DNA from: Akkermansia muciniphila | GTDB lineage: Bacteria; Verrucomicrobiota; Verrucomicrobiia; Verrucomicrobiales; Akkermansiaceae | Reading direction: 5' to 3' | NCBI GenBank assembly: GCA_945874895.1 | Contig: CAMCIC010000002.1 | Span: forward strand, 124,001-188,000 | Length of the DNA stretch: 64,000 nt | In this document: piece by piece, positions 1 through 8,789 of the stretch | How the letters are laid out: the number at the start of each line of letters is the position of its first letter | Numbering within the stretch: the stretch's first letter is position 1 | Position numbers and translations under genes: made by a program | The notes under the pieces: generated by a model | The model's database searches: none | What the model was told of the DNA's origin: nothing | Seen by the model: only the letters and a program-made list of their open reading frames with translations

Positions 1-975
1 ATTTTGCTCTACCACCTGCAAACGACCGATGGCGGTCTCCATCCCATATTGGATGCTCTGACCGAGATACACTTTTTCCACCACCGTAGCGGCCATAACG
101 CCTCCCACCTCGATGCGCAGCGCCTCGGGGCGCATCGAGACTTTCACCTTTTCACCGTGACGCGGTTGCCAGGCGGGATTCGTGACGCGGGCTGACAAGA
201 GATTTTCCCCCAGCCGGACAACAGTAGCGCCATCGATCGAATCCATGATACCGTCGCACAAATTCGTCTCACCAATGAATCCCGCGACATAGCTGGTGCG
301 AGGATCGCGATAAACTTCCTCGGGCGTGCCGAGTTGCTCGATCACCCCGCGCGAGAGAATCGCCATGCGATCGGCCATGGCTAACGCCTCTTCCTGATCA
401 TGCGTGACATAGATCGCCGTGAGTCCGAATTCTTTTACGATGCGTCGAATTTCACGACGCATCTCGATGCGGAGTTGGGCGTCGAGATTGGAGAGCGGTT
501 CATCGAGCAAAAGGCATTTCGGACGGATCACCAGTGCCCGCGCCAGAGCCACACGCTGCTGCTGGCCGCCAGACATCGCATCGATCGAACGATCGCCGAA
601 ACCCTCCAACTTCACCATGGCCAGCGCCTCGTCGACGCGGCGTTTGATCTCGTCCTTGGGCACCTTGCGCTCCTCCAGACCAAAAGAAATGTTTTTTGCC
701 ACCGTAAGGTGCGGCCACAGCGCGTAGCTTTGAAACACCATCGCCGCCTCGCGTTTGTGAGGGGCAAGGGAAGTGACATTGCGATCACCGAAATGGATCG
801 TGCCACTGGTAGGATTCTCCAGACCGGCGATGCAGCGCAGCAAGGTCGATTTCCCACAACCCGAGGCTCCCAGCAGGAAAAACAATTCCCCCGGAAGGAT
901 TTCTAGAGTCACTCCATTCAGTGCCCGAGTTTCTCCAAAAGCCTTAACCAGATCTGTTGCGCGAATGGATTCCAT
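1..975 (-). CDS. ABC transporter ATP-binding protein with C-terminal TOBE-like region (3' end cut by window edge)
   Basis: This is the energising ATPase of an importer of the PotA/FbpC/UgpC class. It is absent from the ORF track because its stop lies outside the window; I translated it from the complement. It starts MESIRATDLVKAFGETRALNG at an ATG. It shows Walker A (GASGCGKSTLL, near residue 35), the Q-loop (VFQSYALWPH), the signature SGGQQQRVALARAL and Walker B (LLLDEPLSNLD). After about residue 230 a beta-rich TOBE-type tail follows (VKVSMRPEALRIEVGG), which places it in the MalK/PotA superfamily rather than the short exporter ATPases. 325 codons are visible, against roughly 340-370 in the family. 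No permease or binding protein is in view, so the substrate (polyamine, iron, sulfate or sugar phosphate) cannot be decided. Confidence 0.9.
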   Translation of the reverse strand, partial: MESIRATDLVKAFGETRALNGVTLEILPGELFFLLGASGCGKSTLLRCIAGLENPTSGTIHFGDRNVTSLAPHKREAAMVFQSYALWPHLTVAKNISFGLEERKVPKDEIKRRVDEALAMVKLEGFGDRSIDAMSGGQQQRVALARALVIRPKCLLLDEPLSNLDAQLRIEMRREIRRIVKEFGLTAIYVTHDQEEALAMADRMAILSRGVIEQLGTPEEVYRDPRTSYVAGFIGETNLCDGIMDSIDGATVVRLGENLLSARVTNPAWQPRHGEKVKVSMRPEALRIEVGGVMAATVVEKVYLGQSIQYGMETAIGRLQVVEQN

Positions 976-1131
976 AATTGCAAGGTCAATCCACTACAGA
1001 ACGCCTCAGTTGGCAAGAAAACACGGAGGGAAAAGGAGCGCAGAATGCATTCCGCAACATCCTGTCTCGGATCACAATCGACCTTGTTTACCGATGATGG
1101 AACAACAGTTGCGTTCCGATCACGCGTGTCA

Positions 1132-1914
1132 TCATGGCTTCGATTCAATCACCGCATACGCGTTGTGATTGTGGATGGACTCGTAGTTTTCGGCTTCTAC
1201 GCGATACCAGGTGATTTGCTCGTGGGCGTTGCTGCGCGAAGCGATGTTGCGCACCAGGTCTTCGACGAATACGGGATTGTCGTAGGCTTTTTCGGTGACG
1301 TATTTTTCATCGGGCCGCTTGAGCAAACTGTAGAGCTCGCAGCTAGCGGAGCGCTCGACAAGGGCGATGAGGTCCTCGATCCAGATCGGCTTTTTCGAGC
1401 GGATCGAATACGTCACGAGCCCGCGCTGGTTGTGCGCACCGCGTTCACTGATGGCCTTGGAACAGGGGCAAAGCGTGGCGACGGGAACAAAAGTCGTCAG
1501 TATAAAGTCGGTAGCGCCATCACGTTCGTGATCGATCTCAAAACGCACTTCGTAATCGACAAGTCCTTCACCACCGCTGATGGGTGCCGCTTTTTTCATG
1601 AAGAACGGAAACTGAAAGGTTACATGGGCGCGCCGGGCATCGAGCCGGTTCAGCAATTCCTTGGGAATGGCGTTGATGGTGTGAACGTCGAGGCAGTTGC
1701 CGTGAGAATTGAGCACTTCCACAAAGCGGCTCATATGGGTGCCTTTGTAGTGCTGGGGCAGATCAACGGCGAGCGAGACTGTGGCCACTGTTTTCTGGGT
1801 GCCGCCGCATTTTTCCCGCACTTCCACGGGGAAGCGTAGGCTTTTCACGCCGACGCGGTCGATGGGCAGATTGCGGTCGTCCTTTTCGTTCTGGGTATCG
1901 GTGAGCTCTTGCAT
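1132..1914 (-). CDS. folE2: GTP cyclohydrolase FolE2 (type IB)
   Basis: It converts GTP to 7,8-dihydroneopterin triphosphate, the first step towards tetrahydrofolate and queuosine, in the cytoplasm. The 260-residue product has the FolE2 landmarks: the active-site cysteine segment TLCPCSKAISERGAHNQRG near residues 145-165, the early LPQHYKGTHMSRF motif and a C-terminal HNHNAYAV. FolE2 enzymes are known to be less dependent on zinc than FolE and often replace it; no folE is in the window. It lies downstream of rpsR on the same strand but is separated from it by a hairpin, so it probably has its own transcript. The ATG start gives the usual family length. Confidence 0.95.
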   Translation of the reverse strand: MQELTDTQNEKDDRNLPIDRVGVKSLRFPVEVREKCGGTQKTVATVSLAVDLPQHYKGTHMSRFVEVLNSHGNCLDVHTINAIPKELLNRLDARRAHVTFQFPFFMKKAAPISGGEGLVDYEVRFEIDHERDGATDFILTTFVPVATLCPCSKAISERGAHNQRGLVTYSIRSKKPIWIEDLIALVERSASCELYSLLKRPDEKYVTEKAYDNPVFVEDLVRNIASRSNAHEQITWYRVEAENYESIHNHNAYAVIESKP

Positions 1915-1957
1915 GCGAGGAAGCGGAGAGTATGGCAGGGCTTATAGGGAAAGGAAA

Positions 1958-1989
1958 AGGGCTTGCCCGATCGATGACGGACAAGCCCT
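1958..1989 (-). terminator. Stem-loop after rpsR
   Basis: On the minus strand AGGGCTTG pairs with CAAGCCCT. The stem extends inward through CCG/CGG with one G-U, giving about 11 pairs, and is followed by TTTTCC. It sits between the rpsR stop and the folE2 start and probably ends the dksA-like/rpmG/rpsR transcript. The T-run is short, so termination may be partial. Confidence 0.5.
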
Positions 1990-2010
1990 GAAAAACAAGA
2001 TTCGCGCCGA

Positions 2011-2259
2011 TCAAGGAGCGAGATTCAGAGCGCGGGCGCGCTTGATCTCACGAGTGATCTGGCGATGCACCTTGGCCGGCACTCCCGTAACGCGACGTGG
2101 GAGAATTTTTCCGGTGGTCGAGGTGAACTTCGACAGCAGATCGGGATTGGTGTGATCGATTTTGTCAACAGGGATATCCTGACGACGGCGGGTCATACGA
2201 CGATTCGCCTTACGGAAAGCAATGCGGCGCTCGACGGTTTTTGGTTCGGTTTCTTGCAT
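2011..2259 (-). CDS. rpsR: 30S ribosomal protein S18
   Basis: This is a small-subunit ribosomal protein of 82 residues. The core KILPRRVTGVPAKVHRQITREIKRARALNLAP is diagnostic of S18 (IxPRRxTGxxxKxQRxLxxAIKRAR pattern), preceded by the usual basic N-terminus. It lies 12 bp after the L33 gene on the same strand. In many bacteria rpsR sits with rpsF and ssb; here it is paired with rpmG instead. Length and start (ATG) are normal. Confidence 0.97.
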   Translation of the reverse strand: MQETEPKTVERRIAFRKANRRMTRRRQDIPVDKIDHTNPDLLSKFTSTTGKILPRRVTGVPAKVHRQITREIKRARALNLAP

Positions 2260-2271
2260 GATACGTAGGGA

Positions 2272-2445
2272 TTAGCGGAGTTCGCGGTGAAGAGTACGGC
2301 GCTTAAGGAAAGGATTGAATTTCACCTTTTCGAGACGACCCGGAGTGCGGAGACTCTTTTTGTTGCGGGTGGACACGTAGCGGGAGGTCGGTTTCCCTTC
2401 CGCTTTGGCTTCGGTGCATTCGAGAATAATGATGTCGCGTGGCAT
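2272..2445 (-). CDS. rpmG: 50S ribosomal protein L33
   Basis: This 57-residue gene is below the cutoff of the ORF track. Translation of the complement gives [17 protein letters not shown], then [19 protein letters not shown] and [16 protein letters not shown]. The RYxTxKNK-like and [21 protein letters not shown] patterns are those of L33. Only one cysteine is present, so this is the form without the CxxC zinc ribbon. It lies 30 bp after the dksA-like gene and 12 bp before rpsR, all on the minus strand, which suggests one operon. The stop is TAA at its low-coordinate end. Confidence 0.95.
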   Translation of the reverse strand: MPRDIIILECTEAKAEGKPTSRYVSTRNKKSLRTPGRLEKVKFNPFLKRRTLHRELR

Positions 2446-2475
2446 GGCTTAGAGTTGTGGGAGGGAGATACTAGC

Positions 2476-3564
2476 TTAATCTTCGTCTTCGTCAAGAGAA
2501 ATCGTGTCAGAATCTTCATCTTCGTCAAAAATTCCTCCACCACTGAATCCGACACTACCGCTGGGGCGGAATTTTTTCGTGCCATATTCTTTTTCCCACT
2601 GGGATTGGCACTCAACCGTGAGACGGGCGAAAGGAATGGCCTCGAGGCGTGGAATGGGGATGCGCTTGCCTGACATTTCGCAAAGACCGTAGGTGCCTTT
2701 TTTGATGCGCTGCAAGGCCTCTTCGATTTCGTAGAGAGCGTCCTGATCTTTTGCCAGAACGCTGAGGGCGAAGTCGCGATCGTAGGCATCACTGCCTGCA
2801 TCACCTTGGTGCATGCCGCTGCCGGAGGCTTCACTGCCTTCGGGAGAACTGCGGATCGCCTCACGGGCGGAACCAGTCATGGCATCGACGATTTCATCGC
2901 GCAGGTCCAGCAATCGCTGCTTCTGTTTTTGAGTGAATGCGAGAAACTTGGGGTCGGTAATGGGCTCAACGATGATGGTAACCTCTACCACTGGCACAGG
3001 AGTGATTTTCTTCGGGATAAATTTTTTCGCAGGAGTCGCCGATGTTTTCGGAGTTGCGACAGCAGCCGGCTTGACGGTTGCAGTCACCGTCTTGGTTGCG
3101 GCAACCTTGTTCACCGGTTTTGCAGGAACGACGGCCTTGGTCGTTGTTTTGGCAACAGGTTTCGTCGTTGTTTTGGCAACAGGTTTCACGACAGGCTTCC
3201 CTGTGTTTTTAGTCGCCTTTTTTGCGACTACGGCCTTGGGTGCACTCTTGCTAGGGATTTTTTTGGCTGGTGGTTTAGGGGCGGGCTTGGTGACCACTTT
3301 TTTCGCCGGAGTCTTCGCCTTTGCCTTCACAGGAGCGGTTTTTTTCGCTGGGGCCTTGGGCAGTGGTTTCGCGGCAACCTTCTTCGCTACAGCTTTGGTA
3401 GCAGGCTTGGTTGTAGCTTTTTTCGGCGCGGGTTTCGCCACCGATTTTTTCGGCGCGGGTTTCGATACCGATTTTTTCGCTACGGGCTTGGCGGGTGCCT
3501 TTTTCGCAACGTTCTTGCTCACCACCTTGGCAGATGGTTTTTTTGCAGCTTTTTTAGCAGCCAT
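2476..3564 (-). CDS. DksA/TraR-family protein with long Lys/Ala/Pro-rich N-terminal tail
   Basis: This is probably an RNA-polymerase-binding regulator acting through the secondary channel. The track start (3600) adds 12 residues; I prefer the ATG giving MAAKKAAKKPSAK, 362 residues. Residues 1 to about 205 are low-complexity K/A/P/V repeats resembling histone H1 or chlamydial Hc2 tails, including exact DNA-level tandem repeats. From about residue 225 a DksA-like coiled coil begins (LAFTQKQKQRLLDLRDEIVDAM) and ends in a zinc-finger-like region. That finger keeps only two of the four cysteines (GLCEMSGKRIP ... TVECQSQ), so zinc binding is doubtful. An acidic tail (DEDEDSDTISLDEDED) closes it. 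It leads the rpmG-rpsR operon. The family call is firm; the tail function is inference. Confidence 0.85.
   Translation of the reverse strand: MAAKKAAKKPSAKVVSKNVAKKAPAKPVAKKSVSKPAPKKSVAKPAPKKATTKPATKAVAKKVAAKPLPKAPAKKTAPVKAKAKTPAKKVVTKPAPKPPAKKIPSKSAPKAVVAKKATKNTGKPVVKPVAKTTTKPVAKTTTKAVVPAKPVNKVAATKTVTATVKPAAVATPKTSATPAKKFIPKKITPVPVVEVTIIVEPITDPKFLAFTQKQKQRLLDLRDEIVDAMTGSAREAIRSSPEGSEASGSGMHQGDAGSDAYDRDFALSVLAKDQDALYEIEEALQRIKKGTYGLCEMSGKRIPIPRLEAIPFARLTVECQSQWEKEYGTKKFRPSGSVGFSGGGIFDEDEDSDTISLDEDED
3140..3187. repeat. Perfect 24-bp tandem duplication inside the dksA-like tail
   Basis: GTCGTTGTTTTGGCAACAGG plus TTTC occurs twice back to back and encodes the doubled KPVAKTTT segment. A second 27-bp near-tandem pair (KKSVSKPAP/KKSVAKPAP) lies near 3425-3480. 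Such repeats allow the tail length to change by slippage. Confidence 0.9.
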
Positions 3565-3758
3565 AAGAATAGAAGAGTAAGGTGTGAGAATCGCCCCCAT
3601 CAGGCCAGAAAGCGAGAGGGCGGTCTTCGATAGCGGTCAATTTGCGATCCTGCAAGGGAAAAAATCTCAATTATCGAAAAATCCTCGCGGCGACCACGCC
3701 ATGAAATGTTTTGCAGGCTTGCACGCCAGCCCGAAGCTTTCTAGTGTGGCGCCGGACT

Positions 3759-4466
3759 ATGGAACTACCTTTGATCGTTGAAGCCCTTTTGATCGCCTCC
3801 AGCGAACCGCTTTCTGCCGATGAGTTGGCGCGTTTGATCCGTGCGCGCGTCGCCGAGGCCGAGGATGTCTACCAACGCGAAAGCGACGATGGTGGTGAGC
3901 CAGCCCCGCTGCCTGAGTGGCTCAAGCCACTGGCTGCGATCGCCAGCGCCGAGGTGCTTAGTGCGATCGAGCAACTCAACGCGGCCTACCAGCAAAGCGG
4001 TCGTTCATTCTCCCTCGTAGAACGCGGCAAGGGTTGGAAGTTCTACACTGCCGCACATTACGGAGATTTTGTTCGGCAGCTTTTCCCGGGCCGCAAGCCT
4101 GAACGCCTCAGCGGTCCTGCGATGGAAACACTGGCCATCGTCGCCTACCGCCAACCCATCACCAAAGCCGCGATTGAAGCCGTTCGCGGTGTATCTTGCG
4201 ATGGCATGCTCCAAAAACTGCTTGATCGTGACCTCATACGCATCGGGGGACGCGCGGACCTTCCGGGTCGCCCGCTCCTTTACGAAACCACCGAATTGTT
4301 CTATGAGCATTTCGGCATTCGCAGCATCGATGACCTACCGAACTCCGCGGAATTGCGCAAAGTCAAACTCCCCGAGCCTGTCAGTGAATCCGCGGAAATC
4401 AACGAACAATTGCCCCTGGCTCCTGTGGTGAGCACGCAAGAATCCGCAACAGAAGAAGCACCCTAA
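3759..4466 (+). CDS. scpB: Segregation and condensation protein B
   Basis: ScpB bridges ScpA and the SMC ATPase in chromosome condensation. The 235-residue product (ATG giving MELPLIVEALLIASSEPLS; the track start adds 16 residues) has the two winged-helix domains of ScpB. The signature SGPAMETLAIVAYRQPITKAAIEAVRGV is near residue 120, followed by GRPLLYETTELFYEHFGI. It lies 13 bp before pheA on the same strand, so the two are likely co-transcribed. scpA and smc are not in the window. A Pro/Glu-rich tail after residue 205 is variable in the family. Confidence 0.93.
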   Translation: MELPLIVEALLIASSEPLSADELARLIRARVAEAEDVYQRESDDGGEPAPLPEWLKPLAAIASAEVLSAIEQLNAAYQQSGRSFSLVERGKGWKFYTAAHYGDFVRQLFPGRKPERLSGPAMETLAIVAYRQPITKAAIEAVRGVSCDGMLQKLLDRDLIRIGGRADLPGRPLLYETTELFYEHFGIRSIDDLPNSAELRKVKLPEPVSESAEINEQLPLAPVVSTQESATEEAP

Positions 4467-4479
4467 CCCCCATATTTTT

Positions 4480-5550
4480 GTGAGCTTGGAAGACATCAGA
4501 AAAAAAATCGATGAAGTGGACTCGCGCTTGATGGACTTGCTGTCCGCCAGGGCAGACCTCGTGCATCAGGTAGGAGTCATCAAAAAAGAACACGGACTGC
4601 AGATCTATGCACCCGAGCGCGAGGATGCACTCCTGAAAAAATTGCTCGAAAAAAACCATGGGAGACTGCCAGAAAAATCGATACTCGCGATCTATCGGGA
4701 AATCATGTCGGCCGCACTCGCACTGGAAGATGACCTCAAAATCGCCTACCTCGGCCCCGAAGGGACTTGGACCCACCAGGCTGCGATCAAAAAATTTGGA
4801 CATTCGGTCGAATACGCAGCCCAGCCTAACTTTTCCGATGTATTTGATCAAGTGGCACGCCGCCGTGCCGATTATGGTGTAGTGCCGATCGAGAACTCCA
4901 CTGAAGGAGCCGTATCTCACACGCTCGATCTGTTTGTGGACTCCCCTCTTCACATCTGTGCGCAAATCCTACTACGCATCGAAAACAACCTGATGGCGGC
5001 CATTCCGCGAGAAAAAATCAAAACACTGTATTCTCACCCCCAAGTTTTCGGTCAATGCCGCAACTGGATTTTGAAAAACTTCCCCGAGGCCGACATGGTA
5101 GAGGTTTCCTCAACCACAAAGGCTGCAAAGCTCGCCAAGGAATATGCCGAACAAGGCGCCGCAGCGCTGGGCGGGGCTCTGGCTGCGGAATTGAATGGTC
5201 TCACAATTCTCGATCACTCGATTCAAGACCGGGCAACAAATACGACGCGGTTCTTGGTAATCGGTGAAAAAACCTGCCCCCCCACAGGGAATGACCGAAC
5301 CTCAATCCTCTTCTCCATCCAAGACAAGCCCGGCGCTCTCGTAAGCGCACTCAAATCATTCGATCAGTTCGAAATCAACATGTCGAAAATCGAGTCACGC
5401 CCCTCGAAACAAAAAGATTGGGAATACATCTTCTACGTCGATCTTGGTGGACATCACGAAGACCCGAAAGTCGCAGATGCCCTGAAAGAGTTACGCAATC
5501 ACTGCTCCCTCGTCAAACTGCTAGGCTCCTACCCCGATGCCAGCGAGTGA
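4480..5550 (+). CDS. pheA: Bifunctional chorismate mutase/prephenate dehydratase (P-protein)
   Basis: It converts chorismate through prephenate to phenylpyruvate for phenylalanine synthesis. The 356 residues hold three parts: an AroQ chorismate mutase (residues 1-90, LEDIRKKIDEVDSRLMDLLSARADL), a prephenate dehydratase (about 93-270, with IAYLGPEGTWTHQAA, PIENSTEGAV and the catalytic TNTTRF), and a C-terminal ACT domain (about 278-350). The ACT domain has the ESRP motif of phenylalanine feedback sites (KIESRPSKQ). The start is GTG. It follows scpB by 13 bp. Allosteric control by Phe is expected from the ACT motif, not shown. Confidence 0.96.
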   Translation: MSLEDIRKKIDEVDSRLMDLLSARADLVHQVGVIKKEHGLQIYAPEREDALLKKLLEKNHGRLPEKSILAIYREIMSAALALEDDLKIAYLGPEGTWTHQAAIKKFGHSVEYAAQPNFSDVFDQVARRRADYGVVPIENSTEGAVSHTLDLFVDSPLHICAQILLRIENNLMAAIPREKIKTLYSHPQVFGQCRNWILKNFPEADMVEVSSTTKAAKLAKEYAEQGAAALGGALAAELNGLTILDHSIQDRATNTTRFLVIGEKTCPPTGNDRTSILFSIQDKPGALVSALKSFDQFEINMSKIESRPSKQKDWEYIFYVDLGGHHEDPKVADALKELRNHCSLVKLLGSYPDASE

Positions 5551-5732
5551 AGGACGCGCGCAAAAAACGGGCCTCACATTGTCTCCCTTTCGTCGGTCTC
5601 CATGAACGGAATCTAGCATCGTATTTTTCTGATCCATCGTTTTTTTTCACCCACTGCTTTCGCATTGATGTACGAGCAATGATTGAGCGGTAAGATCGAC
5701 GGCTTCACCATCACAACGGAAACACGGGGCGA

Positions 5733-8700
5733 TCAACGCGGAACAGGAGCATCGCGGACCTTCAGCCGAACAAATCCTTGAGCCGCGTTGCCTGAAGGCA
5801 GTGGACTCAAACGAACGTTGGTGACATCACCGTCTGCATACGTGGCAACAATTCCGGGCGCAATCGTATGACCCAGATCGTTGCCACGAAATGTTGCTAC
5901 AGCAGTCCAGTCAGTGAGATTCTCGCTGGTTTCCACAATCCATTCGACATCCGCGCGCAGCGGGAGATGCTTAAAACAGAAGGCTCCATCGGACAAAGTG
6001 GGAGCAGGGCGATCTGATGCGTCTTGGGGATTACCGCCCAACGCGTATTCCACAATGTCAGCAAGGCCGTCTTTGTCCGCATCATCGCCCGCGCGGGTAG
6101 CGAGGGAGTTTTCCTGTTGCCACTGAGCGAGTGAGACTTTGGGGAGATCGAAGATGCCCATCACCTTGGTATTGTAGTTGATGTAACTATTGTAAGTTCC
6201 CTGAAACCACAGCAGGTGTTTCGACAATCCATGTTTTTCTGGAACAATCGGGCGCAAATTGTTCTGCAGGGAGTTTTGGGTGACGGGAGACCATGCAAAA
6301 GTCAGTCCGCCATCAAGAGTCACACCACGCCATATCTCGTAACGCTCTCCGGCGCCGAGTGGCACGTTGTTGGTATCGGATAAAGAGAACGGATTGGCAG
6401 CGTTGGATGAAATATAGACTATGCGAGGATCCTCTGGATCCATTGCCATGCCTCCGCCATAGTCATCCTCCGCGGCATAAATGCCACGTCCGCCCTGGGC
6501 AATAAACGTTTTCTGCCAGGCTGAACCAGTCCAACGGGCATAATGATAATAAATGCGGTCGTGATTCCAACCCGTTCCTGTGACGTCATCGCGCTGCGTC
6601 TGAAATAGGCAAACGGGATGACCGTTCACGCCGTAGTGGATATCCCAAGTCCACCCCCGCCCCCATGTCGGGTCAAATTGATAAATGACGCTTCCTTTCT
6701 CACCGCTGTTCGGATCACTCACAGTTCCGTGTTGGATCGGCAGATTGGCCAGTGACTTAAGTAGGGTGCCGTCCGTCTTGCGGAAGGTCTGTCCCTGATA
6801 ATACATGTGATAGACCGAGTTGTTCTCATTGCGCGGATGACCGTCGGTATAGATCATATCGATGCGGTTGCTCTTGTTCGAAACGTATCGCGGATAGGGT
6901 CGCGTGCCTCCCGTTCCTACGTTGATGACTTGGGTCACATTGCCCCACGTGACGCCGTTGTCATTGGACACAGTAACGCAGGGGTTGTAATTGATGCAGC
7001 GGGAAAAATTGTAGATAGCACCGTTCTCACCGGACCCATTGCCGGCAAGAGCATAGGTATTGGCATAGGTATTTCGCGCCGGAGTTACTTTGATCGATTC
7101 CGCGCTCCAATAGGCAAGCGAAGTCGGCGAATTGTTGGTGGAAATCCGGCTGTAGAAAGCACTGGCGCTTCCATGCTTGGAATAGACGGAGAGAATCTTG
7201 CCATCCGGCAAAATGGTAAAAGACGGGTTGTTATGATCATCGACTTCGACGGAGGAAGCCGTGCCAAAATTCACATGATGGGCGATACCGGTGCTGGGAT
7301 CGTATCGCGTGACGCCCGGATTTCCATCGCTTCGTACGTAACCGGCAAACAGTTTCCCCTGATGCCATATCGCTCGCTCGTCATTGAACCAGGTCCATGT
7401 GCCATTCGGCGCCACCTCCGCAATTTCACCGGGAAGTGGTGGAGCAGGAGGCGTGAAGGGATACTCAAGAGACAACTGATAGAGGTTGATCTGATCAATA
7501 TCCAGTGAGTTACCAGAAAGCCATCCGATACGCGTGAAACTGGTGTATCCGGTCGGATCCGAGGCGGTCATATCAGTGAGGATGGCACCATCGGATTCAC
7601 GCGTCATCAAAGCAGTGATTTTGACCCCATTCCCTTCACGAGTGATCACAAGACTGAAATCATGCACTCCGGCGGTGACATTGACCGTGCTGGGATTGTT
7701 GACGATGTTGGTCAGATAGGAACCGTTGGGCGTAACTCCCGAGACATAGAGCGTACTGCTGCTGTTCTGCCGGAACATACTACCGGCATTTCCAGAGGTG
7801 CCATTGCCGGCCCAGTAGCCCGTCCAACCAGCAGAATTGGTAGAACCATTGTGATGAAAGAACCCCCAACGAAATTGACTCGCCACCGTGGTGTCGATGA
7901 TCGAAGTTTGGAAATGAACCTTTCCGCTCAATTTGACGCTCTGACCGTCAGCTAGACTCAGAGCCTCTTGCTGGACTGTAGAAGGATCGCCGTCCACACT
8001 CACGTGAACCGCCGAATTATCGGCATTGTTGACGCTATTGTTCCCCCAGATCAAGCTCTGGGTCGTGGGCAGCGAAATCGTCGGAGTCCCAAAACCGACA
8101 CTCCATGAGGAACCGATGAGAGAAGTCGATCCGGCTGAAGCCGCATAGCCCAGACCGTCATACCAAGTGCGACTATTGGCGGCACTGGAGATGAAAGGAC
8201 CGTTGCGAATATGGACGACGAGTTGGCCCGATGCGCCGACCCAATGTTTTCCCAGATACTGCCGTATCATCGTTCGATCCGTCCCCCCTGTGGCCTGAGT
8301 GGGAGCAAAACCACTGGCGAAAGTGCCGTTGGTGAGATGGCTCGCTGGAACGTAGGATAAATCTGCCGAATCAGGTGTGAATGCAACAGGAGTGCCCATG
8401 CTAAGATTCGTCCCCCTCATGATCGGAAATTGAATCGCTCCCAAACTACTGGAAAACTGCCAAGTGACATTTGTGGCCACCCAATAATAGGTGTAAACAT
8501 CATAGAGACCAGGGCTTAGACCACCTACTGTCTGACGTAAAGTGGGCACAACCTCACCTCCACCGGCCTCATAGATGGTGGTATGGCTCGCGAGGCCCGT
8601 AGCCGTTCGAAGCGACCAATTGCTGTCGGTATAGGCTTGAGCAGTGGTGGAGGGAGTGAAAGCAACTCCATCGAGACGCGTCATATTCGCGGCCGAGGCA

Positions 8701-8789
8701 TCCACATACGTGATTTGAGCCGAGGCATCAGAAGCCAGCATAGCCGATAAAACCCAGGCAAGCAAAGGAATGATCGCACTCTTTTTCAT
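5733..8789 (-). CDS. Secreted multidomain protein with BNR_4-type beta-propeller
   Basis: This 1018-residue protein has a clear signal peptide (MKKSAIIPLLAWVLSAMLASDASAQ). Residues about 25-450 look like two beta-sandwich (carbohydrate-binding or LamG-like) modules. From about 455 a BNR-type propeller begins with TWTWFNDERAIWHQGKLFAGYV and contains NDNGVTW and Asp-box-like turns; this is the fold of PL24/PL25-type ulvan lyases and related sialidase-like proteins. Near residue 910 an EF-hand-like loop (DDADKDGLADIVEYALGGNP) leads into a C-terminal beta module with EWIVETSENLTDW. A role in breaking down an extracellular polysaccharide is likely from the fold; substrate and even lyase versus hydrolase are unknown. 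It is a single gene facing away from its neighbours. Confidence 0.75.
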   Translation of the reverse strand: MKKSAIIPLLAWVLSAMLASDASAQITYVDASAANMTRLDGVAFTPSTTAQAYTDSNWSLRTATGLASHTTIYEAGGGEVVPTLRQTVGGLSPGLYDVYTYYWVATNVTWQFSSSLGAIQFPIMRGTNLSMGTPVAFTPDSADLSYVPASHLTNGTFASGFAPTQATGGTDRTMIRQYLGKHWVGASGQLVVHIRNGPFISSAANSRTWYDGLGYAASAGSTSLIGSSWSVGFGTPTISLPTTQSLIWGNNSVNNADNSAVHVSVDGDPSTVQQEALSLADGQSVKLSGKVHFQTSIIDTTVASQFRWGFFHHNGSTNSAGWTGYWAGNGTSGNAGSMFRQNSSSTLYVSGVTPNGSYLTNIVNNPSTVNVTAGVHDFSLVITREGNGVKITALMTRESDGAILTDMTASDPTGYTSFTRIGWLSGNSLDIDQINLYQLSLEYPFTPPAPPLPGEIAEVAPNGTWTWFNDERAIWHQGKLFAGYVRSDGNPGVTRYDPSTGIAHHVNFGTASSVEVDDHNNPSFTILPDGKILSVYSKHGSASAFYSRISTNNSPTSLAYWSAESIKVTPARNTYANTYALAGNGSGENGAIYNFSRCINYNPCVTVSNDNGVTWGNVTQVINVGTGGTRPYPRYVSNKSNRIDMIYTDGHPRNENNSVYHMYYQGQTFRKTDGTLLKSLANLPIQHGTVSDPNSGEKGSVIYQFDPTWGRGWTWDIHYGVNGHPVCLFQTQRDDVTGTGWNHDRIYYHYARWTGSAWQKTFIAQGGRGIYAAEDDYGGGMAMDPEDPRIVYISSNAANPFSLSDTNNVPLGAGERYEIWRGVTLDGGLTFAWSPVTQNSLQNNLRPIVPEKHGLSKHLLWFQGTYNSYINYNTKVMGIFDLPKVSLAQWQQENSLATRAGDDADKDGLADIVEYALGGNPQDASDRPAPTLSDGAFCFKHLPLRADVEWIVETSENLTDWTAVATFRGNDLGHTIAPGIVATYADGDVTNVRLSPLPSGNAAQGFVRLKVRDAPVPR

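Noticed and set aside
2933-3580. Plus-strand 215-aa hydrophobic ORF opposite the dksA-like gene
   Set aside because: Shadow of the Lys/Ala-rich repeats on the other strand; alternating GCC/TTT codons give an artificial Ala/Phe/Val-rich protein.
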